NCBI GenBank assembly: GCA_029168955.1
Contig: JAPDOI010001578.1
Coordinates: forward strand, 62,001 to 126,000
DNA: 64,000 bases
From: Aplectana chamaeleonis
Lineage: Eukaryota > Nematoda > Chromadorea > Rhabditida > Cosmocercidae
Reading direction: 5' to 3'
Shown: positions 45,944 to 54,881 of the stretch, one piece after another
Layout: each line of letters starts with the position of its first letter
Numbering within the stretch: position 1 is the stretch's first letter
The notes under the pieces: generated by a model
The model's input: the letters and a program-made list of their open reading frames with translations, nothing else
Databases searched by the model: none
Told to the model about the DNA's origin: nothing
Translations under genes and position numbers: made by a program

Positions 45944-47652
45944 GTTTCTTCAAGACCGCTGGAATAATACCATCCGGCCCTACAGCCTTCGAGTTGTGCA
46001 TCTCTTTGACCACCTTCTCAATTTGCGCGGGGGTCACAGCTTCTGCTTCATTCATAAGTGGTAACTTACAGAGCTATCTTACGGTCACTCGATTCTGTTT
46101 CCCTCTCTTAGCCTGAGTTATGAAAAATTCTTTCTGAGAGCAGTAGCAGCCTCCTTTCCCGATTTGAAGGCTCCATTCTCGAACTCGATCGTAGAATAGT
46201 TGGTGGAGGTGCTCTTGCCTGAGATTTTCTTTAGAACTTTCCAAGTTAATGCTCCGTCACTCTTGAAATTCATCTTCTCCGTGAACTTCTCCCAACACTC
46301 CTTCCTGTGCTTGTCCAGATCTCGCTTAAGCTCGCTATCCAGCTCAGCGATTGTCGGATTTAGGTGATCTGCGACTCTCTTTGCATCCCCTGTCCTTAGC
46401 TTCAAGATTTCCCTGGTGAAATTGGCAAAAAAAGGTCTTGACTCGGCCTTCCGGAATGGCTGCTTTCATGGCCTTGCGAATCGCGTCGGTCAAGTGACGT
46501 TCTTTCTGGTGCACGTTTCTGTTCCATGCGTAGTCAACCACATGGGGAAGTGCTACCTCCCTGAGCAAGCGCCATTCTGCAAGGGAAATATTAAGATAAG
46601 ATATTCGACTGATACCTGAATAAGGAGCTAGAGAATTAGAGAGATCGACATGAACAAAGACGGAGATATGATGACTGGACAGAGTTTTAGCGGTCGACCA
46701 AGAGCAGGCGCTAGAGAGATTAGAAGATACAAGGGATATGTCTGGACTAGAGGATCGCCTGCAGAAGACAGCAGAGGGTCAAAGGAGCAGTCGTACAACT
46801 GTTTGAGTGAAGGAGTAGGGTCGTAAGATTGGGGACAGGACGTGGTAGGAGGGATAGAGATATTAAAGAGATATAGGTGCTTCAAGAGGGAGATGGATAG
46901 GTAGGTATTGAAGAGCACCGTCCTTGGGGTGTTTGGGCATGAGATGAGGCTAGATTTGATAATACAAAAGTAGAAACTCCTCCGCCGAGAGATGACCCTG
47001 GAGCATGATAAGCAGTATAGCCAGGAATGGTAGGATGTGGAGCGGTAGCGGAAGGAGACAGCTTGACTTCCTGAGCCATCATAACACCAGGATGATGAGG
47101 GCGTGCGAAAAGAAAGAGTTCAGATAGCCTGGCTCGAGAAGGCTGTTGAGGTTAATATGTACAATAGAGGGGGCGGTTGGAGAATGAGGAATTAGAGTTG
47201 CTGGGGCAGAACACTGAACACAACGGAATGAAGGATCGTGATGCCTCACAGAACTGAGGCACGAACAGGAGAGGTGCACTCACCTCTGACATCTAAAGCA
47301 TTGGACACTTTTTCCATTCCAGGTGACATCCTTGCTGCAAGTAGCACATGGGTACTTCTGAGCGGGCCTTGGATTCCTCTCGACGCCGACCCTTTGTAGC
47401 AGAATCTTTAGGAGAGCTGCGACCAGCCAGTACCTCTCCCATGACAAAAACCCTCTTGAAAGAGGAGTTGACGTCGGTTTGCACGGGAGGTGGTCTTCCT
47501 TCCTGGTGCTCTTTCGGAATAGGCGACCCACTGAAGAACACAATGAAATTAGCGATTGTTCGGGCATGACCTACCGCTCGGATGGTAACATCGAACAGTT
47601 CAGTGTGTTTGAAAAAGTCTAATTCATTCGACGGCTTCCGTGGGATAAACAT
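45944..47652 (-). mobile_element. 5' part of a jockey/CR1-type retrotransposon
   Basis: Minus-strand pieces in order. 47567-47190 gives a Cys-rich PHD-like finger (CATCSKDVTWNGKSVQCFRC, then HLSCSCLSS and CVQC). 47160-46630 gives a degenerate endonuclease region (HINLNSL, GGGVSTFV). 46568-46118 gives the linker to the reverse transcriptase. At about 46060-45945 lies the RT entry segment (IEKVVKEMHNSKAVGPDGI), where it stops. Such PHD-type fingers occur in N-terminal regions of CR1/L2-group elements. It is 3'-truncated and complements the 3' fragment at 48975. Confidence 0.6.
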
Positions 47653-47708
47653 TTCTCATGAAATTTCTCTCTCTAGTGGGTCGCCTATCCCGATAGAGTA
47701 CCTCTTTC

Positions 47709-50476
47709 CTCCACACCAGGGCTGTGCGTAATTACGAATTACGGTTTACGATTTACGAATTACGGGTGTTTTTGGCAAATTTTTTACGATTTACGAATTA
47801 CGAAATTTGGGACTAAAATCGTAACGAATCGTAACAAATCGTAATAAAACGTGAAAACGCGGTTAAATGAGCAATGCGAATTCGCGGTCTAGTACAAATA
47901 TAAATTTAACACTTTCAATACAACACAACTTTAATACTTTTAAATTTAACACACTCCTAATATTTGATTACTCTTCAAAATTTCAATTTTCGGTGAACCC
48001 GTACCCGTGCGTGCCCGGCCGGTCGAAGTTAGCAGTAGGTCAGTCATGGAGAACTATAATTGTTGATAACGAGCTTTAGGAATGACCAATCGCTCCCCTT
48101 CTCACTCTGACGGACCCAAAGTTATTATTTGGTTCCAACCTTTCCTTGCCCCAAGCCGAGCCAGGTCGGTAGCTTCACACCAATTTACTACCATGAAATG
48201 CCCTTGTCAAGCATGATGAACACCAGAGACGCAGACCTTTGTTGGAGCTGCAGTCTATATCGGACTAAAATTTCGGTCCACAGTTGCAGACAACCGCTGT
48301 TGCAACACGTACTGCAAACAGAGTCATGCTGTGACCGCGAATTCCTGACATGATCTATATTCGTTCCAGCACCACTATCTTCTAGCTGTCTGTAAACTTC
48401 TAAAGCGGTCGTCTGCAACTGCGCACAGCAATTCCATTCCGATATAAATACACAGTAAATATGGGGCTCGGCTCTAAGGGCTTGGCTGGCTCATGGAGCA
48501 AATAAAGGTTGGAACCCAATATAAACTTCATTGCAGAATTTTGCGGAGATATCAAAAACAAACTTCCCTACGCATCCATCTTTAGCGGTTGAAAAGATTC
48601 AAGCAAAAAAGAGGAACTTCGTGAATTCAAATCTGCCGGAGAATCGGGAAATTATTCTACTAACCTCTAAACATTATTCGAAAAAAGATTTTTACGGGGA
48701 CTCCCAAATTAACCTTCGGTGTCCCCAGAGGCTACGAGAGGAGAGGGGTAATTTGAGAATTTGGTTTTGAAACATTTCTAAGAAATTATGGTTTGCAGAG
48801 TCTCCTTCTTTTTCAAAGAGTTTTTGAAATGTTTTAATAATGAGGAGCAAATTCTGAACGCAAAAAAGAAGATGGAGAACCTAATTTTTGAAAGCACAGA
48901 TTTTGAGGAGCCCTCACCATTTTGCATTTCAAAATCCTAAATCAACCTTCACCACTCAGACCGCATTTGTGCACCACTGCAAATGCTGAGCACAAACTGC
49001 ATCCCAAGGTTCTCTGGGAAGGAATCTGCTGCCCTATCTAAGCACCCTCGTCTACTTGGTGTGTTTCTGTACCCTTCATCGCGTTTTCACGAAAACACAC
49101 GTATTCGAGCTGCTACGGCCAACACGCGAAATAACATCCTCCGTGCTCTGGGCGTGCACCACCTGGGGTAGCACAAAGGAAGTTTTACGCACAACGTAAA
49201 GACCATGATACAGCCAACTCTGGAATATGGGGCTCCGTTATGGACCAGACATCTGTCAGAGGCGTCCTGGAACAAGCTTCAACGTGTACAGAACTCTGCA
49301 CTACGTGTCATCACTGGCTGCTCAAGGTCAACGCCCATGTCCCATCTCCATCAAGAATGTGCAGTACTTCCTGTCAAACAACACTGCCAGCTGCAACCTC
49401 AACAGTTCCACATTGGCATTATTAAGAACGCAGCACATCCCAACTACCCACTTCTGTCATCTGATCCACATCACCGTAATATTCGCACACCACTCCATGC
49501 TGCTATTTCCACATTGGATCGTCAAAGACGGGCCACCTCTGAGCTCACACGAAAGAGGCTACAACAAATCGAGCTCACTAGATTTGTGTCTGAGTACCTG
49601 ACCTGCGCCCCTTCCAACCCGATCCTCCTCCTATGGTTGATGATAGTGAGGAAGATCTGCCCATGCGCTCCCGCGTCACTGCTTGAGGTCTACTTTGCGG
49701 TCAATCTTCATACCTCAAAGCCTACGTACACAGGATTGACGAGTCGGTCCCAGATAAATGTCCTGACTGTCAGAATACTGGACATGATTCATTGCAATTA
49801 TTTTCATGCTCCGCCAGACCTACTTCTCTGTCTGCTTGTGATATGCGGAACAAGCCGTGTAATGTAGTTGCCTTTCTACGCCTATGAGAAGAAACTGCTG
49901 TGGCCGATAAGAAGAAGAAGAAGAAGACCGCCGTCTCCACCGCAACAAACTTACGCTTATGCGGAGGAACGCTTATAACTCCGTTCAGAGCAACGCTTAA
50001 CAAATTTAGAGCGTACTCGTTTTCTGTGTGAAGAAGTGGTTTGGTAAATGTATATCCCCTTTGGGATGGCCCCTTATCCAAGCATCCTTCCTCAAAAGGT
50101 TAAGGCTAAAACTATCCAACCGTAAATTTTTTCTCATCACACTGTTGCCCTCCTTGGCACCACTGAACTGTGTTTGGTAGAGCGATGATTCCCTATGCTT
50201 TCGTATTCAAAAGTTGGGCGAAACCTGGCACAGGTGTGGATCCCACGTATGTGTACTGAATATTTATTAAAGTGCTGCTCTAAAAATGCCACTTTGAAAC
50301 CCAACCTCCTGCCTACTTCGATATGGAAACACCTCATCACTGAAATGCTACGGTGTTTCCACATGGAGTGAGGTTTGGGTCATGTGTGGGGGGCTTGTTA
50401 CTCATTATCAGTTACGATTTACGAATTACGATTTACGAAATTACAAAATTCAGTTACGCACAGCCCTGCTCCACAC
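47709..50476. mobile_element. hAT-like element with 8-bp target duplication
   Basis: Termini are CAGGGCTGTGCGTAA at 47717 and its exact reverse complement ending at 50468, followed inwards by subterminal TTACGAATT/TTACGATTT repeats at both ends. The sequence CTCCACAC occurs immediately outside each end (47709-47716 and 50469-50476). CAGGG-type ends and an 8-bp duplication identify hAT. No transposase was found. The 2.75-kb interior holds a nested jockey fragment (48975-49930) and otherwise unassigned sequence. Confidence 0.85.
48975..49930 (+). mobile_element. jockey/CR1-type 3' fragment, copy D, nested in hAT-like element
   Basis: Plus-strand frames read LLGVFLYPSSRFHENTRIRA, ILRALGVHHLG, then MIQPTLEYGAPLWTRHL, ALRVITGCSRSTPMSHL and finally ARPTSLSVC near 49820, the standard order of a jockey-group RT C-terminus. 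It ends with a GAA repeat (49910-49927) that is probably the element's tail. It lies wholly within the hAT-like element. Confidence 0.65.
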
Positions 50477-50479
50477 TGC

Positions 50480-50850
50480 CACGGCAAAAACGTACGACAT
50501 CTCGGCAGCACCAAAATGATGGAATGAAAGTCTCTAAACTGCAGCTCTAATCAAAATCAAACTTTGCGGGGTCGCCGGCGACTAAGCCGCGGAGTTTTTA
50601 AGGCCACGCCCCCATTTTCTCGCTCGCTCTCGTCGCTCGCACCTTTCTCACTATGCGGGAGCCTTAGTTACAGCGTCGCGTCACGCCGCGAATGAGCTCT
50701 GAACGCCCTTATGATGAGGACTCTTTTCGAGTCGCGTGACACATGAGTGAGTCATCATTGATAGTTTCGGTCCACCTTGATTTCGAAACTCATCTACGAT
50801 TTGCGTCAGTGTGCATCCTTGGCGCGCAACCTGCTCCTGGAGTCAATGGA
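50480..50850. other. no gene seen
   Basis: Contains a short CpG-rich patch (50565-50700) with TCGCTCGCTCTCGTCGCTCG. No coding frame. Confidence 0.4.
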
Positions 50851-50859
50851 ATGTTTTGG

Positions 50860-51205
50860 AAAATCAATTTATTCGAAAAGTCGACTATCGAATTCATTCG
50901 AATGTTTCCGTAAATTTTCGAATATTCGACTTTTCGAATAATTTAGGTTTTTAAACTTTTCGAATATTCGACTTCTCGAATAATTCGGGATTTTGAACTT
51001 TTCGAATATTCGACTTTTCGACTAATTCGGGAATTCGACGTTTTCGAATATTCGACTTTTCGAATAATTCGAGATTTTGCACTTTTCGAATATTCGATTT
51101 TTCGAATAATTCGGGAATTAGCCTTTTTCGAATATTCGACTTTTCGAATAATTCGAAGTCGACTTTTTCAATCGAATGATTTTTCGAATCATTCGACTCG
51201 GTCAA
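50860..51205. repeat. TTCGAATA-rich array 3
   Basis: About eight ~42-bp units with CGAATATTCGACTTTTCGAA and TAATTCGGGATTTTGAAC. Its minus strand is open for 171 codons only because the unit is a multiple of three (repeat ELFEKSNIRKVQNP). Confidence 0.85.
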
Positions 51206-51601
51206 AGTATAGTAAGTACTTACATCATCGCGCGTTCGCGCGGTGGCAGTAAGGTAAGTTCCCCAGTCTATCGAATAGACTTGAGTGGGACACCCACCAT
51301 GGGGTTTGGAAAATTTTGGAGAACGGTATAGCACCCGCTCAGGGTGTGAGAGAGGTGGTTCCCGGAGATTGTTATACAAGGAATCAATCATTAAAACGAT
51401 GACACCGCGGAGATGTTCTACCCGGGCCCGCGCTCTTTCGCTTGGATGTCCGGGCTTCGCGCCCATTACGAGTCATGGGGCTGGGGCGGGGACCAGTTGG
51501 GCGCCAGGCGCGGAGGGGGGCCCCGCCTCGCTGAGTGGTGGGTACGGGGGCGCGGCCCTCCGACGTTCTGGGGCCGTATGCATACCTCTCCCCGGCGGGG
51601 A

Positions 51602-51660
51602 TCCGTCCCCGAGCGTCCCCGCGCGGGGACCATCCCCGCGCGGGGACGCTCGGGGACGGA
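51602..51660. repeat. 28-bp perfect GC-rich hairpin
   Basis: Left arm 51602-51629 and right arm 51633-51660 are exact reverse complements separated by CCA. The arms are almost entirely G and C (CCCCGAGCGTCCCCGCGCGG). It lies in a GC-rich island (51420-51680) flanked by direct repeats of CCGTATGCA. Very strong cruciform potential. Confidence 0.9.
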
Positions 51661-51812
51661 CCGTATGCACATCTCATGCTCATTCCCCGGGGATGACAGA
51701 GTGGCAGGGACGCAGAGGACGCACGGTGAAAATGAGGAGGACGCAGGCTTCGGGGCGGTTGTTACTGGAGCACGGTAGTGTTCAAATCGTATCCGTTATT
51801 TGCATTTAATCA

Positions 51813-52286
51813 TTAATGAGCTAAGCATGGCCGGTGAAAGCTTTGAGGAGATTCTAAGGTGTGGTAAAATACTTTTAGGTCTGCTACGGCCCCTTTACTT
51901 ATGATTGTCAAACAGCACTGGTAGGACTGATTCTTAATCGAAAAATTGAATGTTCGGATTGTATTACCATACGCCCCGATGGAAAAATGTCTGCGCATTT
52001 GCGTCATTTTTACAACTGCGTGCGAATTTCTTACGGATCCTTTCGTTGCATCGAGCAATTGCAATAACGCAGAAATAATATGAAGTAAGCGTAACGAAAA
52101 AAAACTGATTCAAGGAACAGAAAGTAGAGAAGAAGCGTAGCTAAAGGTAAACCGCAGATTCAAACACCTATCACAACTGTGACGAGCTTTGCCAATATCT
52201 GAAATTTTCCGCAAATAATTTCTGTATAACGAATGTGTCGCCGACGTTTTGAATACTCTTGAATCGTGAGCCGAGCCTGTCCATTT
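51813..52286 (-). pseudogene. PIF/Harbinger transposase, C-terminal half
   Basis: Directly left of the LTR element, minus strand. 52290-52110 reads KWTGSAHDSRVFKTSA and LYRNYLRKI, the GSxHDSR block that holds the second catalytic Asp of DDE_Tnp_4 (HARBI1-type) transposases. Downstream (52064-51813) the frame is degraded. Its N-terminal half is at 60108-60620, so the gene was split by the retrotransposon insertion. Confidence 0.75.
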
Positions 52287-52290
52287 GGTC

Positions 52291-52858
52291 AGTAAGGATG
52301 AGTGAGAGTGTGTATGTGTGGTTACGGTTTCCAACCGCTGCGAGGTTCACAAAAGACTAAGATAATATTTATGACTAGAAACTATATGCAATCAATCAGT
52401 AGAGGCAGCTATCAGGTATGATGATGTGGCGCAGATGACGATTTCCTAGGCGAGTGGTGCAGGATGTCGTTGAACGGCGGCGAGGTGAAGTTCCAAACGT
52501 CACGGCGAAATGCGATTCCAAAAGGTTGCAGCGGGTTAGGATGGCAAAAAGGCGCACGTCTTCCAGCGACGATGCTAACCCGGGTGGAGGACCCTAAGAC
52601 CCCTAGAAGATCCAGAGGAAGGAAAAACGGGAGAACTGCCGATCTCTTCGCTCACGGCCCCTCGTCCCCTTTTCTGTCCCGCGCAAACCGACCGCTTCCG
52701 GTTTGGAATGGCTCTGGCCGCAATGCGGCGGCAATTCAAAATTTGACCCAATCCGTCCGTAGTGCACTTCGTGCACTCTTTCGTGACGTCTTTTTTTTAC
52801 GTTTGTGTTTTCAACTCTTTGTCTGTAACATTTTTCATTTTCATCCATACCAGCTACA
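52291..52858 (-). repeat. 3' LTR (568 bp)
   Basis: Read on the minus strand it runs from TGTAGCTGG to CCTTACT. It matches the 5' LTR throughout. By eye there are about ten differences, nearly all one- or two-base length changes in short runs (for example AAAAA versus AAA, CCCC versus CCC, T8 versus T9). Confidence 0.95.
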
Positions 52859-52986
52859 TGCCGGGGGGTGAAAGAAAATGTGGCTCCACTCCACATCACC
52901 ATTTCAATATTCATAAAAAAAATTCATTCAACAACAAAAAAAATCAACAATAATAGATCGAGGACCGGATCAATCTTCCGAGCGCT

Positions 52987-54855
52987 CTAGGGCCCGTTGA
53001 TCAGATACACGTGGGCGCCGCAGGATACCCATAGGCTTATAGCCGAGATGATAGCGAGCCATGCCGTCACCCTGCGTGGTTCCTCTGGCGGTAGTACGAT
53101 CACCACGGCTCCTAAGTCATCAGTGAAGATGCTATCGATTTTCGTGCGTATAGTCGAAAAGTCTTCATAGAAGAACACGCGTGTGCGCGAACCTCCAGAC
53201 ATGAATGCGATGCGACGCAGGACCACTGGCACCACCAGGAGAATTCTATTGTGCACTCGATCGAGAAGTGAGTTCGCTTTGAATTCTTCCCATTTTGTCC
53301 GCTGCGCGAGCTTCCACGCCATCTCGAATGTCCTTTTCGGGATCTCTGGCCAGCCCCTCGACAGGTTTCCGTGCCTCATCACCCATGTAGGGTCTATCAT
53401 CCGGGCCATCGTATTCACGTGCGTGCATTTACTGCGAAAAAACGCATATGCAAGTCCGAGTGATCGAGGGTCGAGAACTCTATCAGCGGGATCCGTGATT
53501 CTTTTGCATTTCAAGGCGATCGATCCAGGTTGTGACCATATGGAGAGCACCCTTGCTGCGTCCAAAACACATTCGATCGGGAACTTGTTCGCTGGATGGG
53601 ACAGCTTGTCGATGAGTTCGCCAGCGACCGTAGTTTTCGAAATTTGGCACGTCGGCAACGGGAAGCCCAATCCACCTTTCATCGGCGGAAAATCCTGTCC
53701 GCAGCACCGAAATTGTGCGTGAAGTAAGTGTCGATCATCACGGACTTCAAATTCCTTTTCGTGCCTGAAACAATCATTTTGAGTTCTAATAGCGCATACC
53801 TTGTGCACTTTTTTTACTCTTTTTCGTTTCGTTTTTACGGCCACTGGGTCATTACTTATCTCATGTGGACACTTCAACAATAGATCATTTTGTACCTTGA
53901 TGGGTTCTTCATCCGCCCCTATCCTCGTTATTAACGCGGATGTGTCGAATGTCTGCAATACCCGGTAAGGCCCATCCCACTCTATTGTAAGTTTCGGATG
54001 CTTCCCTTTGATTTTCTCTCGGGGAAGCTTCATGAATACTCGTTCGCCCACGCAGGGAGAGTAAGCGGTCGCGACGTTATTGCGAGCGTCATAGGCTTGC
54101 TTCATTTTAGCCCTATAAGCCTTTGAATGTTCACCAACCTCTTCTCGGATGGCTTGCATCCCTCTCAAAAGCTCTGTTTTGTAATCGTCAACATTCACGA
54201 AGTACTTCGAAACATCACTCCCTGGTATTGTGCTTGAAGGCATCACTGGGTCGAATCCGTGCAAGACGAAAAATGGACTCTCCCCAGTTGCTTCATGAGG
54301 GATAACGTTACACGCGTACACCACATTGGGCAACATAAGGTCCCATTTATCAGGAAATTCCACTTTTTTCTTGAGAATTCGCTGCAGCGTTCCAATGGCC
54401 CTTTCGCTGACACCATTCTCTCTCGAATTATAGCCCATAGTAACAGAGTGTTTAATACCCGCTACTAATGCTAATTCTTCGAGAAGAGAATTCAAAAATT
54501 CCGTCCCTTGATCTGTATGGATCTGTTTGGGCCATCTTCCTCCCTCACATATCCAGCGGTGAAACAGGGTTGTGGCTACAGTTGCTGCGGTTTTATCTGG
54601 TATCGCATAACCTCCAACCCACTTTGAGAAGTGATCAACTACCACCAGTACATACCTCATTCCACTAAGGCTTAGGCTCATTTCTAGAATATCCGCTGCC
54701 ACAATATCAAATGGCCTTCCAGTTACAAATGGCTTTAGTGGTGGCATCATTCGTCGATGAGGGTTTGTCAGCAAACAATTTCTGCAGGCTTTTGTCCATC
54801 GAACAATATCGCCGGACATGCCTTCCCAGAAAACTATCTTTCGAAGTTTTGCCAA
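52987..54855 (-). CDS. integrase with long C-terminal extension
   Basis: Open for 622 codons. The zinc-binding HHCC part starts just before the frame (GHHSAKK lies upstream in another frame) and ends in CRNC near residue 27. The catalytic triad is visible as DILEMS, HTDQGTEF and SERAIGTLQRIL, and a GPY/F module (WDGPYRVLQTF) lies near residue 310. Integrase inserts the cDNA into the genome. After about residue 336 comes a segment of nearly 290 residues not typical of integrases: a basic linker (KTKRKRVKKVHK), a Cys/His-bearing region (HLLHAQFRCC), and a final hydrophobic run (WLAIISAISLWVSCGAHVYL) five residues before the stop. It may be an envelope-like or accessory domain, but no family is recognised. 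The start lies in a run-on from the pol frame, one base out of register. Confidence 0.88.
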   Translation of the reverse strand: MAKLRKIVFWEGMSGDIVRWTKACRNCLLTNPHRRMMPPLKPFVTGRPFDIVAADILEMSLSLSGMRYVLVVVDHFSKWVGGYAIPDKTAATVATTLFHRWICEGGRWPKQIHTDQGTEFLNSLLEELALVAGIKHSVTMGYNSRENGVSERAIGTLQRILKKKVEFPDKWDLMLPNVVYACNVIPHEATGESPFFVLHGFDPVMPSSTIPGSDVSKYFVNVDDYKTELLRGMQAIREEVGEHSKAYRAKMKQAYDARNNVATAYSPCVGERVFMKLPREKIKGKHPKLTIEWDGPYRVLQTFDTSALITRIGADEEPIKVQNDLLLKCPHEISNDPVAVKTKRKRVKKVHKVCAIRTQNDCFRHEKEFEVRDDRHLLHAQFRCCGQDFPPMKGGLGFPLPTCQISKTTVAGELIDKLSHPANKFPIECVLDAARVLSIWSQPGSIALKCKRITDPADRVLDPRSLGLAYAFFRSKCTHVNTMARMIDPTWVMRHGNLSRGWPEIPKRTFEMAWKLAQRTKWEEFKANSLLDRVHNRILLVVPVVLRRIAFMSGGSRTRVFFYEDFSTIRTKIDSIFTDDLGAVVIVLPPEEPRRVTAWLAIISAISLWVSCGAHVYLINGP

Positions 54856-54881
54856 TACCTTTTTCGCTGAATGATGACCTG

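Noticed and set aside
51226..51260. Spliced-leader (SL1) gene
   Set aside because: The sequence before the GTAAGT does not resemble SL1 or SL2. Only the downstream hairpin/Sm layout is suggestive.
50951..51466. 171-codon minus-strand open frame
   Set aside because: It is the 42-bp TTCGAATA array read in frame (repeat ELFEKSNIRKVQNP). The mirror frame is also open in array 4, so openness comes from unit length.
51384..51809. Several 100-174-codon frames in the GC-rich island
   Set aside because: High GC removes stop codons in all frames, and the frames cross the perfect hairpin and are Pro/Arg/Gly-rich in a non-specific way.
52859..52885. Polypurine tract next to the 3' LTR
   Set aside because: The purine-rich run is on the plus strand, whereas the element codes on minus. 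A canonical tract is not visible there.
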